Below are positions 12,741 to 22,157 of a stretch of DNA of 64,000 nucleotides, one piece after another (position 1 is the stretch's first letter; each line of letters opens with the position of its first letter). The notes beneath the pieces were generated by a model. The model was given only the letters and a program-made list of their open reading frames with translations, searched no databases and had not been told where the DNA came from. The translations under genes were made by a program, and so were the position numbers. The DNA is taken from positions 3,009,797 to 3,073,796 of the forward strand of contig NC_067204.1 of the NCBI RefSeq assembly GCF_026262505.1, in the 5' to 3' direction. Source of the DNA: Trichomonas vaginalis G3 (Eukaryota; Parabasalia; Trichomonadida; Trichomonadidae).

Positions 12741-14531
12741 TTATAAGAATTCAGAAGTACGTTCTTCGAATGCAGGAAGCATCTCCTTCTTCTCTGTTGG
12801 TTTGTTGATGCTTTCCTGAAGATCGCGATCCTCATGCAGCATTTCCTTGATCTCTGCTGGTGTTTTCTCAAGTCCAAATGCTGTTGCCAAGTGTCCGAGG
12901 TGTAATGCCTGTGCTCTGAAAATAGACCTCGTTGTTTTATGGTGCGAAGTGTAAGCAGCAATAGAAGCAGCCCATGCTTGTCCAGCCGCCATCTCTAAAT
13001 CATTTGTCTTTACACACTCAAATGTTTCTTTTCTCATAGCAGCGAAACACAAATTTGGATTATCACCTAACATTGCTGCAACGCCTTTCCTTTGCAACTC
13101 TTCGTACTTGTATGGCTTGATTTGGACCTTTCTATCTCTCAAAAGATCGATGAAACCAAGCTCATTTTGCTGAAGGAACAAATAAGAGATTCCGTCATGT
13201 CCAATTCTTGCTGTACGGCCAACTCTATGTACATAATCTTCTGTGTCAACTGGTGGATCGTATTGAATGATTACAGAAATGTTAGGAATATCAAGACCAC
13301 GAGCTGCAACATCTGTACAAAACATAATTGCACTCTTTGCAGCTGTGAACTTTGAAATTGTCTTTGATCTTTCGATCTGATCAACGTTTCCGTGGATTCT
13401 GAAGACTGGGCAATTGAAAAATTGGGAGAAAGCACCGACTTCATCGTTATCTGTGCTTGCATGTGTATCTCTGATGGTTGGTTTGTTCTCTTCGGCATTG
13501 GGATTTGGTCCTTTGTAGTTTCTTTGTGGAATTTTTTTTTGTGCTCTTTCTTCTGGTGTCATGAAGTTGAAGAATGAGAAGAATGAGGCATGGAAATCAA
13601 CGGACTTGCAGCAGCTGAGGAAAACAATGGCTTTTGTCTCTGGTTCTTCAATCATATATCGTTTTAGTAATGTTGCAAGGGCAACAAGACGCCATTTGGC
13701 ATCAACTGTAACGAATCGCTGTAGTAATGTTTGAGGAATAGAGAATTTCTCGTCTTGCATGATACCAACTTCGGTTGGTTTATATAAAGCAATTTCAGTA
13801 AGGGAATGAAGCTCTTTTGGTAATGTAGCTGATACGAGAATGGTTTGGTGAACAGGATTGTCGTCGACTTTGTTTTGTGCTTGGTTAATTATTTCGATAA
13901 TTTCGGCAACTTTCTTTCCGAAGCCCATATCAAGGAGTCTGTCGGCTTCATCGAGTACTAAGAACTTAAGATTGTTAACGTAGAGGTTTTGCGAGTTCTG
14001 AAGATGGTATAAAAGTCTTCCTGGAGTTGCTATCAAAAGATTGATTCCTTTTCTAAGGCGCTTCTTCTCTGATTGGACTTTTTCACCACCAAGTAATGAA
14101 CCACTGATAACAAAGTTCATTTGAGAACGAAGATCCTGAACAACGGTTTCAATTTGGAGACAAAGTTCTCTTGTTGGCGCAATGACAATAGCAAGGCATC
14201 CCATATCTCTTCTAATCGGGTTTGTATCTCTTGGAAAGTCTGTTGCAAGCCTATGCATGATTGGAAGTAAATATGCAAGTGTTTTTCCGGAACCTGTATC
14301 GGCACGCATAAGTACATCACTGCCAGAAATGATTGGTGGGATTGACTCTGTCTGAATATTTGTGAATTTGTCGATTTTCATCTTCTTAAGAGCAGAAATT
14401 AATCTTGGATTGAGTTCGAAGGCATCAATTGTTGATTCTGAGAATAAACCTTCTGTAATTTCTTCTACAGTTACTGTTTGCTCTGTTTTTTGCTCGGTTT
14501 GTTCTGGGTTTTGTTGTGCTTCTTCAGTCAT
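12741..14531 (-). CDS. DBP7: DEAD-box RNA helicase, DDX31/Dbp7 type
   Basis: The 596-residue protein has the full DEAD-box set: a Q motif (about 56-64, FTNIQTESIP), Walker A ADTGSGKT (77-84), PTREL (119-123), TPGR (169-172), DEAD (194-197), a SAT motif (about 235), ARGLDIP, and HRVGRTARIGHDG in the second RecA domain. The order 'LAIVIAPTRELCLQ', the 'QRFVTVDAKWRLVALATLLKR' linker between the domains and the C-terminal 'FRAQALHLGHLATAFGL' block are characteristic of DDX31/Dbp7. That family is nucleolar and acts in assembly of the large ribosomal subunit. An acidic Gln/Glu-rich N-terminus of about 28 residues precedes the core. The protein is short for the family, which often has longer tails. 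It lies between a decayed gene and a coiled-coil gene with no sign of co-transcription. Confidence 0.88.
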   Translation of the reverse strand: MTEEAQQNPEQTEQKTEQTVTVEEITEGLFSESTIDAFELNPRLISALKKMKIDKFTNIQTESIPPIISGSDVLMRADTGSGKTLAYLLPIMHRLATDFPRDTNPIRRDMGCLAIVIAPTRELCLQIETVVQDLRSQMNFVISGSLLGGEKVQSEKKRLRKGINLLIATPGRLLYHLQNSQNLYVNNLKFLVLDEADRLLDMGFGKKVAEIIEIINQAQNKVDDNPVHQTILVSATLPKELHSLTEIALYKPTEVGIMQDEKFSIPQTLLQRFVTVDAKWRLVALATLLKRYMIEEPETKAIVFLSCCKSVDFHASFFSFFNFMTPEERAQKKIPQRNYKGPNPNAEENKPTIRDTHASTDNDEVGAFSQFFNCPVFRIHGNVDQIERSKTISKFTAAKSAIMFCTDVAARGLDIPNISVIIQYDPPVDTEDYVHRVGRTARIGHDGISYLFLQQNELGFIDLLRDRKVQIKPYKYEELQRKGVAAMLGDNPNLCFAAMRKETFECVKTNDLEMAAGQAWAASIAAYTSHHKTTRSIFRAQALHLGHLATAFGLEKTPAEIKEMLHEDRDLQESINKPTEKKEMLPAFEERTSEFL

Positions 14532-15173
14532 CCAAAGATTTTGTCTTTCTTGTCACTTTTTATGAAGATTTTGTATAAAAACATAGCAATTCTAACATAT
14601 ATCAATTATCCATAAGATATGAATGAATTTTTCTCGATATTGTGTTGCTTGAATTTGAAAATTGACCTCAAATTGATTCAATCAATAAGGAATGTTTGTC
14701 AAAAAGATATTCAATGAAGTATCTTATATATTTCATGTAGAAAAGTGTGACTAATCAAGGATTGATAAAGAACACTATTCTATTAAATATTTGATTCATT
14801 TAATCTATTGTTTAAAGTTAAATTCGTAAATAATTCTATATACCATATTTTCTCTTTCTTATTAGATAATAGAAAAATCTTAACATCGTATTTGTATTCA
14901 AAAATTTTGCGATTCCATGGTATTTATATATACAATCTAGATATCTCTGAACTACTTGTAAATATAGATGTAACTGCTCATTGTTGTCTCTAGTCATTCC
15001 GTTATCTAATTCCAAATTGAATTCATTCATATATAAAATGAATTTTTTGGTATTTATAGCTTCCACTCATATGAGTGATCTTCATACTACAAATGAACTA
15101 CAAATATCTTCAAATGAAATAAATTCTTTGCGATTTATGTACGTTTATTAATTTCATAAATTTCGCTCTCTAT
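14532..15173. other. Intergenic, divergent gene starts, nothing recognised
   Basis: AT-rich sequence separating two divergently transcribed genes. Each presumably has its initiator very close to its own ATG. The short frames inside look random. Confidence 0.5.
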
Positions 15174-15776
15174 ATGAACATCTTTCAGGAAGTCTTTGCA
15201 AGTGTAACAAAAAGCAACGAGAAAAAGGCTAAGACATGCAGAGGAATTGAAAATGCTCCATTAGCCAATAAAATTAATGATGATAAAACAAAATCACTTC
15301 CAAGATCAAAGTCCCCAATAACTCAAATCAAAAAAGTTCCTTCAATGAAGGAAGAGAACTTTTTAACTCTTGCTAAAGGTAAGAGATCTGCAACACCTAC
15401 ATCGCAATCAATGAAAATTACAAGACAAGAAAGATCAACAACTCCACAACAAGAAGCTGATATTAAAGAACAAATTAGTAAGAAGAAGGCTGAAGTTACT
15501 CAAATAGAATTACAAATTATCAATGCAAAAGCTGAAATAGAACAACTTCGTAAATCACTAAAAGCCGAAAAAGAAAGAACTCTCAAACTTAAGGAAGAAA
15601 ACAGAAAACTCAGTGAACAGAAACAAAAAATTGAAAAGCAAAATAAGATTGATGAAAAAGAAATCAATGCCGTTTACAAAGAAAGACAAGAACAACTCAG
15701 AAAGCATGAAGAATTCCTAGAATTCAAATATAATGAAATTGCTTGCCAAAGAGATGATTATGCCGATCTTATCTAA
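15174..15776 (+). CDS. Coiled-coil protein, unknown function
   Basis: A 200-residue protein with a basic, Ser/Thr/Pro-rich first half (about 1-95, with 'SLPRSKSPITQIKKVPS' and 'RSATPTSQ' phospho-site-like clusters). It is followed by a continuous coiled coil from about 96 to 190 with leucine/isoleucine heptads and many Lys/Glu. It ends in a short non-coiled tail. The stop codon reads TAAATTT, matching the trichomonad habit of a UAAA polyadenylation signal overlapping the stop. No catalytic domain is visible. A cytoskeletal or scaffold role is only a guess. Confidence 0.6.
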   Translation: MNIFQEVFASVTKSNEKKAKTCRGIENAPLANKINDDKTKSLPRSKSPITQIKKVPSMKEENFLTLAKGKRSATPTSQSMKITRQERSTTPQQEADIKEQISKKKAEVTQIELQIINAKAEIEQLRKSLKAEKERTLKLKEENRKLSEQKQKIEKQNKIDEKEINAVYKERQEQLRKHEEFLEFKYNEIACQRDDYADLI

Positions 15777-16127
15777 ATTTCCTTTCACCATAACTATATT
15801 TCTTTCAACTAAAGCTGTATGTTTTATATTACTTGTTTTCTAATAATCATATTCATCTTTCCATCTGCGAATAAGGAATAGGAGAATGTACGTTAAGCAT
15901 AGAATGCCATAAATTCATGATTCTCATATTGTATATGTTATAGTGTTTCATAATTTATCATTGCCATTAACCGAATAATTATAATTTCGTTAAACCCAAA
16001 TTGTTTTGAGCTAAAAACAGTTATCCATCCATTTTTTAGACCTCATTTCCAGTAATATTATCAATAGATGAAGATAGGACATCAAAATGATGTGCCTTTT
16101 TGAGATGTGTCCAAAAATAATTTCAAA
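15777..16127. other. Intergenic, nothing recognised
   Basis: AT-rich spacer before the proteasome gene; no repeats or RNA genes recognised. Confidence 0.5.
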
Positions 16128-16844
16128 ATGTCATATGATCGAGCTTTAACTCGATTTAGCTCAGATGGAAGATTATTTCAAATAGAATATGCAGCTGCGG
16201 CTGCTCATAATGGTACCACAGTTCTTGCTATCCAAGCTCCGGGAATTATTGTCGCAGCGATTGAAAAGCGGGATATGATGAAACTTCAAAAACAAGATTC
16301 TTCAAACAATATGTGCCTACTCGATAAGCATATATTATGTGCATTTACTGGCTTGCCAGCAGATGCTCGTGTATTAGTCGAAAAAGCTCAATTCGAAGCA
16401 CAATCGTATCGCCTTACATTTGAAGACGCAATACCAATAGAAAATATAGCAAGATATATTGCAACTGTACAATTAACGTACACTCAAAGCGGTGGCGTTC
16501 GACCGTTTGGTGTAACTACTTTAATTTGCGGTTTTGATCCTTTGGATAAACCACATATATATGAAACATTGCCAAGTGGTATACTTAGTGAATGGAAAGC
16601 AAGAGGAATTGGACGCTTTGGTCATCCAGTACAAGAATACATTGAAAAGTACTACGTCGATAATTTATCGGAAGATGATGTAAAACGTATTACAATTGGT
16701 TCTCTTAGAGAAATTGCTGATTGCAGACCGAAAAATATGGAGGTCGCGATTATGAAACCAAATTCGCCTGTTGTATACATGAGCCCAGAAGAGATTGCTG
16801 GAATAGTTAAGGGAATTGACAAACCTGATAATGTCAATCTCTAA
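16128..16844 (+). CDS. PSMA7: 20S proteasome subunit alpha type, alpha4-like
   Basis: The 238-residue protein begins MSYDRALTRFSSDGRLFQIEYA-like, which is the proteasome alpha signature; the MSYDRA opening is typical of alpha4 (PSMA7/Pre6). The usual alpha-subunit fold follows, with 'GIIVAAIEKR', 'LLDKHILCAFTGLPADARVLV' and 'YTQSGGVRPFGVTTLICGFD'. Length fits the family (about 240-250). Alpha subunits form the outer rings of the 20S particle, gate the channel and lack catalytic threonine. The frame stays open to a GTG at 16,107, but the ATG at 16,128 fits the family N-terminus exactly. The alanine-rich 'EYAAAAAHNGTT' replaces the more common 'EYAQEAVKKGST'. The stop overlaps a TAAA signal. 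Confidence 0.92.
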   Translation: MSYDRALTRFSSDGRLFQIEYAAAAAHNGTTVLAIQAPGIIVAAIEKRDMMKLQKQDSSNNMCLLDKHILCAFTGLPADARVLVEKAQFEAQSYRLTFEDAIPIENIARYIATVQLTYTQSGGVRPFGVTTLICGFDPLDKPHIYETLPSGILSEWKARGIGRFGHPVQEYIEKYYVDNLSEDDVKRITIGSLREIADCRPKNMEVAIMKPNSPVVYMSPEEIAGIVKGIDKPDNVNL

Positions 16845-17251
16845 ATTTTACGGGTTCTTTTTTATTATTATTTTGTTGATAGAGTTGCTAATTTATACCA
16901 TAAACATTGTTTAATATACTTCAAATTGCATGTTACTTGATATTAAATATTTCGTTTCATGTTCGAAGTATTCCTTACCTAAAAATTATATCAAAATTTA
17001 AGTAAACTATTTCATTAACAGATTTTGAACTTATATATTTAAGAATTGATGCTAATGAAATATATGCCGATGACTCATGAGCCACCATTTTAATAATTGA
17101 TTTTAATCTCATTAAATTCGACATTAAATTAAAAAATAGATAAATAAAATAACTATACATAGCTTCAATAATACAAAAATGTAAGAAAATGACCAATTTT
17201 AATAAGCAATAATGGAGAAATTCAAATTCAGTTTAGAAATTTTAGAGAAAA
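16845..17251. other. Intergenic, nothing recognised
   Basis: AT-rich spacer; no gene or structured repeat recognised. Confidence 0.5.
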
Positions 17252-18328
17252 ATGTCGGAATCCAAGTCCCGATTTACAAAAACACAGCTTGACTCGATGA
17301 TTAACTACAAATTATTCCCAGTATCAAATATGCGCCTCAGAGATCTCAATGATATTGAAATTCCTGATGCAGCAATTTCATTTGACGCTAGCAACAATCT
17401 TTTAACAGATTTCACCGGTTTTGAACCCAAAGGAAATATTCGTGGTGTAGTTTTTGATAATAATCCTTTAGTTTCCTTTAGAAATTTCCCTCGCAATACA
17501 AATATTACTTCTTTTTCAGCAGCAGGATCGCCATTAAGTATGCTCCCGAATTTTAGACAACTTGCTATACTCGTTCTTGGTCCTAAAATTGAAATAATTA
17601 ACGGAATCAAAGTAACACCAAATGAATTTTCAGAAGTAAGTGCAAAGACTCTTGCAACATATTACAAAGGTGGAGATGCAAATAAAATGCCTCAACAGGA
17701 ATTAAATATGTACGTCGAAAGCTTTACAGATGCCTTAATTAACGGCTGGATTTATGCTGGACTTCCTCGCTCATTAAATCAGCTTGATGTTGATGCCACT
17801 CGCCAGCAAAATGATCCTCTTTCAGTAAGAGTTGTTAGAATTCTTACAATTTTAAGATGGAAAGATGAAGATATTATACAGTTCATAGATAACATTTTCA
17901 ACGAAACCCCCGCACAGAAATCTAAACAGAAGAAGTCTAAGAGCGATTTCTTAGACGAACAATTGCAAAAACAACGAGATATTATTCAAATGATGAAAGA
18001 AGAATTACAATCATTACAACACGAACAAAATGTGAAAGAGGATCGTAAAAACAAACAATCATCCAAATTTTCCAATAATAATCCAGAACCAATCGATATC
18101 GACTTAACTACGAAGATCTCGAAGCCATCACTAGATGCATACAACGCAATGCTTCAAGAATATTCAGTTGCTTTAGAACAGAATGCCGCTGATATTGAAG
18201 TTGATAAAAAGACTACAAATCCTGAAGGTTTAAGAGAAGCAATCAGGAGACACTTCGGTCTACCAGACAATGCAACTGATGCTCAGATGATTAGTATCAT
18301 GAAAGAACAAATTGCTCGAAGAGGATAA
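17252..18328 (+). CDS. Leucine-rich-repeat-like protein with coiled coil
   Basis: A 358-residue protein. Residues ~20-125 hold irregular leucine-rich repeats ('LRDLNDIEIPDAAISFDASNN', then units ending in 'NPLVSFRNFP', 'GSPLSMLPNF' and 'ILVLGPKIEIINGIKVT'). The last of these is the cap pattern seen in short SDS22/LRR-type domains. Helical sequence follows, then a lysine-rich linker and a coiled coil at about 232-265 ('LDEQLQKQRDIIQMMKEELQSLQHEQ'-like). The C-terminus 'LREAIRRHFGLPDNATDAQMISIMKEQIA' is a compact helical end. I do not recognise an orthologue outside trichomonads. A protein-interaction role is inferred from the repeats only. Confidence 0.6.
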   Translation: MSESKSRFTKTQLDSMINYKLFPVSNMRLRDLNDIEIPDAAISFDASNNLLTDFTGFEPKGNIRGVVFDNNPLVSFRNFPRNTNITSFSAAGSPLSMLPNFRQLAILVLGPKIEIINGIKVTPNEFSEVSAKTLATYYKGGDANKMPQQELNMYVESFTDALINGWIYAGLPRSLNQLDVDATRQQNDPLSVRVVRILTILRWKDEDIIQFIDNIFNETPAQKSKQKKSKSDFLDEQLQKQRDIIQMMKEELQSLQHEQNVKEDRKNKQSSKFSNNNPEPIDIDLTTKISKPSLDAYNAMLQEYSVALEQNAADIEVDKKTTNPEGLREAIRRHFGLPDNATDAQMISIMKEQIARRG

Positions 18329-18492
18329 AAAAAAATTATTTATGTATTGATAATGTCATTAAAAAGATTGTATTTATACTGAATTCTATCAATTATTTTA
18401 TTTTCTCTTAATAACTAATGATTTCGAAAGATAATAAAATATATTTTCTGTTATAATATAAATTAATTCAATTTTAATGATACAAACAATTT

Positions 18493-19023
18493 TTATTTCT
18501 TTAAAGACTTGTCTTTCCATTTGGATGGCTGTAAATGTACTTTAGCATTTTCGACAAAGCCACCATCCATTTCTTTCATGGCTTTAATATAATCATTGAC
18601 ATCCATTAAGGACACAAATCCATAATGCTTACCTCTATTTGAGGTATCGTGGACAACATGAGCTTTAACAATTGATTTATAGTGTTTAAATGCATCATAG
18701 AGTTTATCATCAGTGCAAGCCTGGTGCAGTCCAAGAACCATAATTCTGTAGTCATTTTCTGGCCATTCAGAAAGTGATGCATCATTCCAAACTTTTCCAG
18801 CATCTTCTCGTAAGAATGTGGGAGATACTTTTGTACTGTCTCTAATTTTCTTCTTAAATTCTTGCCTTTTCTGAAATCTTTCTGCAAATGTATTTGTACT
18901 CTCTTGCTGTCCAACAACTGTAGATTCTTCCTTCTTTATAAACTGATTTTCTGCTTTATCTATTAGTTTTGCTTCGTATTCCAGCTTTAAAAGATCCTTC
19001 ATCATATCATCATCTTCGTTCAT
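18493..19023 (-). CDS. RBM42: RRM RNA-binding protein, RBM42-like
   Basis: The 176-residue protein ends in one RNA-recognition motif (about 90-170): RNP2-like 'RIMVLGL', RNP1-like 'KHYGFVSL', then 'DVNDYIKAMKEMDGGFVENAKVHLQPSKWKDK'. The stretch just before it, 'GKVWNDASLSEWPENDYRI', together with the C-terminal 'SKWKDKSL', closely resembles the conserved end of RBM42, a protein found with the U4/U6.U5 spliceosome. The N-terminal ~85 residues are charged and helical. The start lies just after TTCATTTTTTAATC, a good trichomonad initiator. Introns are rare in trichomonads but the splicing machinery is kept, so an RBM42 orthologue is sensible. Confidence 0.8.
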   Translation of the reverse strand: MNEDDDMMKDLLKLEYEAKLIDKAENQFIKKEESTVVGQQESTNTFAERFQKRQEFKKKIRDSTKVSPTFLREDAGKVWNDASLSEWPENDYRIMVLGLHQACTDDKLYDAFKHYKSIVKAHVVHDTSNRGKHYGFVSLMDVNDYIKAMKEMDGGFVENAKVHLQPSKWKDKSLKK

Positions 19024-19045
19024 GATTAAAAAATGAACTAGTGGT
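19006..19045 (-). promoter_or_regulatory. Initiator-like motif upstream of RBM42-like gene
   Basis: On the minus strand, TTCATTTTTTAATC directly precedes the ATG at 19,023. TCA followed by pyrimidine and T/A is the trichomonad initiator, usually within 20 bases of the start codon. Confidence 0.5.
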
Positions 19046-19362
19046 CAAGGATTTAGATTTAGCATGTAGTGTTTGATATGTTATGCAATGATGATGGTCT
19101 CATCTTGCATAATGTGCTGGACAATAAGATTTGATATGAGTCGGTTTATGCAAAAGTAATCTGAATTCTATAGTGCATTGGATATGAAACAGAACCATGA
19201 TATTTATGGTCGTTGAATCCGAAACCAGATTGATGTCATTTTGTGAAATTTCAGATTTTTTATAAAATTCCTTTATGGCAATAATTCTCAAATGATTTCT
19301 GAAAAGATTTATTTTATTATGGTTACATCACTCTCTGAAAAATTGGCAAAAAATCACTTTCT
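19046..19362. other. Intergenic between divergent genes
   Basis: Short spacer. The right end carries AAATCACTTTCT immediately before the ATG at 19,363, an initiator-like match. Nothing else was recognised. Confidence 0.5.
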
Positions 19363-19887
19363 ATGGGAGGTGGAAGTTCTGTAGCATATCCATTGAAGAA
19401 GGAAGCACCATTAAATGGTATTTTTGCTGCTATGAGAAAAGCTAATGGTGGTAAAGTCGGAAACGAAGTTAAAGTAAAGGTTTCATCAAAATCAGTTCGT
19501 TGCTTTGCTGATCCAATGGATGTTGTTGGTCCTTCAAATGACAACGAGTGGACATCAGAAAACGAAGATAACTCATGGATTGAAATTACTTTTGCTACCA
19601 AAAAAGTTGAATTACATGGCTACACGTTAAAGACATTTCAAGGAGGCAAGGGAAGTACACACCCAAGATCATGGAAAGTTGAAGTTTCTAATGATGGCGT
19701 TGATTACCGCCAAGTTGATCAAGTTACCGAAACTGATGAATTAAATAACTCAAACAAGACATTTTCAAAAGTTATCCAACCAACAGGTCAATTCAGTATC
19801 GTTAGGTTTACAATGACAGGCAAGAATTCCTTCGGATCCAACTGTTTCACACTTGCCAACATTGAATTATTTGGCAACTTAAAATAA
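19363..19887 (+). CDS. F5/8 type C (discoidin-like) domain protein
   Basis: A 174-residue protein that is almost all one galactose-binding-like beta-sandwich. Diagnostic parts are 'DNEWTSENEDNSWIEITF' (target-display loop), 'VELHGYTLKTFQGGKGSTHPRSWKVEVSNDG' with the conserved SWKVE-S-DG core, and the closing 'FSIVRFTMTGKNSFGSNCFTLANIELFG'. Trichomonads have many such stand-alone or BTB-linked domains. The ligand is unknown and there is no signal peptide, so it is probably cytosolic. The ATG follows TCACTTTCT, an initiator match. Confidence 0.75.
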   Translation: MGGGSSVAYPLKKEAPLNGIFAAMRKANGGKVGNEVKVKVSSKSVRCFADPMDVVGPSNDNEWTSENEDNSWIEITFATKKVELHGYTLKTFQGGKGSTHPRSWKVEVSNDGVDYRQVDQVTETDELNNSNKTFSKVIQPTGQFSIVRFTMTGKNSFGSNCFTLANIELFGNLK

Positions 19888-20518
19888 GTCATGTAGATGA
19901 ACTAGACTAATACTACATTATACTATTTCATGTATTATGCGCTTTGAAAAGCAAATTTAATGTAAAAATAACATTTCATTGGAATAATTCTAATAATTGT
20001 AATAAATTAATTCGAATAAAACAATATTACAGATATTTATGAATAGAAAATAACTAAAGTAATTTGGAAATTTCAAAATGAAAAATATCTAATTGAATAC
20101 CAAGAAATTTCTACAAAAATTCAATTACAGCATTTAAAAATGGAATTTGAACTATATGATTTGATTGTTATAGCATTACCTTGGCACTTTTTGATCTAAA
20201 AAAAGTCGTAATGAAGTCAAAATTTTTGAAACGTCTGCAAGTACTCTTGGTCAGGATTATGATAACATTAAGCCAAATGAAATACAAGAATTAGTGTTCC
20301 TCAAAGTGGAATTGTACTTTTTTAGTGATTTTTCATAAAAGGTTGTAATTTGCAAGATATCAAACGAATTTTACAAATCAACAAACAAAAATAAAGAATG
20401 ATGAGTGCTATTATAATACAGAGAATGATTATCTTTTATGCTACGTTCATACTTGATAGAATCCGCAATTTTTCAAGTATATCATTGATTTGCATTATTA
20501 GTTTATGTTATTCAAAAT
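19888..20518. other. Intergenic, AT-rich, nothing but the flank of a MITE
   Basis: No gene recognised. The stretch ends at the left target duplication of the small transposon at 20,519. Confidence 0.5.
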
Positions 20519-20650
20519 TAGGGTTTTGCAAAGTGGCACGTAAAGTGGCACAATGTTGCAAAAATTTCCCTTTTTTGCCCTTTGTCCATTCAATTTTACG
20601 CCCGTAACTGGCACGAATCCTCGAAACTCGTGCCAGTTTGCAAAACCCTA
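20519..20650. mobile_element. 132-bp non-autonomous DNA transposon (MITE), hAT-like
   Basis: Ends are TAGGGTTTTGCAAA...TTTGCAAAACCCTA. The inverted match extends with one mismatch to 'TGGCACG', giving imperfect terminal repeats of about 22 bp. Both sides carry TTCAAAAT (20,511-20,518 and 20,651-20,658), an 8-bp target duplication. An 8-bp duplication with a TAGGG end fits the hAT superfamily; a 9-bp reading (ATTCAAAAT) would fit Mutator-like elements. The inside repeats TGGCACG on both strands and is more GC-rich than its surroundings. It encodes nothing. Confidence 0.8.
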
Positions 20651-20942
20651 TTCAAAATCTATAAATTGATGCTTTTTTAATATTGCAATTAGAGCTGGTT
20701 CAAATGTCGCTGATGTTAACTGTTAACTCATTATTCTTTCTATTTCTTTTAAATTCTAACATTGCTTTATATAATAATCTCTCTCCAATTCGAACTTTTC
20801 TTAATGCCATATGATATCTTATCGTATGGATAACATCATCATTTCTTTTCGAGTTCTTTTTCTTATAAAGGATTAATCAAAAACTTCTTCAGAAGAGTTA
20901 AATATAACCTAAATTTATTCTATCGCATAAATACAGAACAAA
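20651..20942. other. Intergenic, nothing recognised
   Basis: AT-rich sequence between the MITE and the 3' end of the viperin-like gene. Confidence 0.5.
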
Positions 20943-21833
20943 TTAAAGCTCATAATTAGCATTGGTGATATGGAATAATCCACCACGCTTGTAAAACTTC
21001 TTTTGGTCAAATCCGAGACCAGTCATAGCTTGCTTGAAGCTAACCTCGAGGAGATTAGCCTTTCTAACTTTGCTTCCTGATGAAGAATCAAGGAGATAAC
21101 CTTCTTCATCAACCTGGATGTACGATGTTTGCATATCATCGTTGTCTTCCAAAACAGGCTTAATTTGGCATAACTCTTTGCATCTCTCGATCCATGCCTT
21201 CCATTCCTCATCGGTAATATAACCTGTGTATGGTGGTCTTTCGTCCTTGAAACATCCATTTTCATTTTCAATCTTGAGGACTCTGAAAACTTTCCATCTG
21301 TTTGGCTGGATTTCATTAATAAGCTGGAAAATTGAGTTGTCATGTAAGTTCTCACGACAAATTACAGTATTCACCTTGAAATATTTGTTGGAGAATTTCG
21401 CCATGTTTGCAGCTCTTCTGATAATGACAGTATGTGGCAATTGCTCATCATTATCACGCTCTGCTCTTCCTATCTGCTTATTGATCTCATCATTTCCTGA
21501 GTCACAGGAAACACCAAGCATGTCTAAATCGTTTTTAACTAGATTAAAGACATTCTCTGTCAATAAGGATGCATTGGTGATTACTGACACTTCTACTCCC
21601 GATTTCTTGGCATAGCGAATCAAGTCAACAATATGCTTTCTAAGCATAAATGGCTCGCCTCCTGCGAAGTTTATCCTCTTGACTAACCCGGATTTGGCAA
21701 TTGTATCAATGATTTTATGCCATTCTTCAAGTTTTAAAGTTGAAGAATTCTCAATGCCTCTGTGGAAGCAGAACTTGCAGTGATAGTTGCATGATCTTAA
21801 ATAATGGATGTTAACAGTTAAATTACCTTCCAT
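20943..21833 (-). CDS. RSAD2: Viperin-type radical SAM enzyme
   Basis: The 296-residue protein has the radical SAM cluster motif CNYHCKFC (Cys15, Cys19, Cys22) in the setting 'VNIHYLRSCNYHCKFCFH', the SAM-binding 'INFAGGEPF', and 'LGVSCDSGNDEINKQIGR'. It also has 'NRWKVFRVLKIENENG' and the C-terminal 'FDQKKFYKRGGLFH', all distinctive of viperin rather than other radical SAM families. Viperins convert CTP to ddhCTP, a chain terminator for viral polymerases. Vertebrate viperin has an extra N-terminal amphipathic helix; here the enzyme starts at the catalytic core, so it is probably cytosolic. The ATG at 21,833 is chosen over an in-frame one at 21,881 because TCTCATTTTTCAGA, an initiator, lies directly before it. 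It stands alone between a MITE and repeats, with no nucleotide kinase beside it. Confidence 0.87.
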   Translation of the reverse strand: MEGNLTVNIHYLRSCNYHCKFCFHRGIENSSTLKLEEWHKIIDTIAKSGLVKRINFAGGEPFMLRKHIVDLIRYAKKSGVEVSVITNASLLTENVFNLVKNDLDMLGVSCDSGNDEINKQIGRAERDNDEQLPHTVIIRRAANMAKFSNKYFKVNTVICRENLHDNSIFQLINEIQPNRWKVFRVLKIENENGCFKDERPPYTGYITDEEWKAWIERCKELCQIKPVLEDNDDMQTSYIQVDEEGYLLDSSSGSKVRKANLLEVSFKQAMTGLGFDQKKFYKRGGLFHITNANYEL

Positions 21834-21855
21834 TCTGAAAAATGAGATGTTAAAT
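21834..21855 (-). promoter_or_regulatory. Initiator-like motif before viperin-like gene
   Basis: Minus strand reads TCTCATTTTTCAGA immediately upstream of the ATG at 21,833. This matches the trichomonad TCAYTW initiator at a typical distance and decides the start codon. Confidence 0.55.
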
Positions 21856-22157
21856 TTAATTTGACTGAATGAAACAATCAAAATTTGAATTAAGACGGGA
21901 TTTTATAAAAATGAGAAATCATAAAATTTAAAAGACTATCCAACTACCATCAAAAATTTTATGAATTGAAATTGATTGCGTTGAATTTTTGATAGCAAAC
22001 TATAAAATGTCAGAAGAAGTGTTTTGTAAAACAATTTGCTTATTACACATGGTGGCATAAAACAATGAAAAATGAAATTGCATAAAGTGTCTTATACCAT
22101 GTGTCAAAATTTTATTTCATTTTCATATGTCTTATCAACCTGTTCCGTTCCAACACT
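21856..22157. other. Intergenic upstream of viperin-like gene
   Basis: AT-rich; a 'catggtggcataaaacaatg' / 'cataccatg'-type weak inverted similarity around 22,045-22,100. No gene recognised. Confidence 0.4.

Noticed and set aside
20398-20607. 69-aa plus-strand frame
   Set aside because: It runs into the non-coding MITE and has no protein features.
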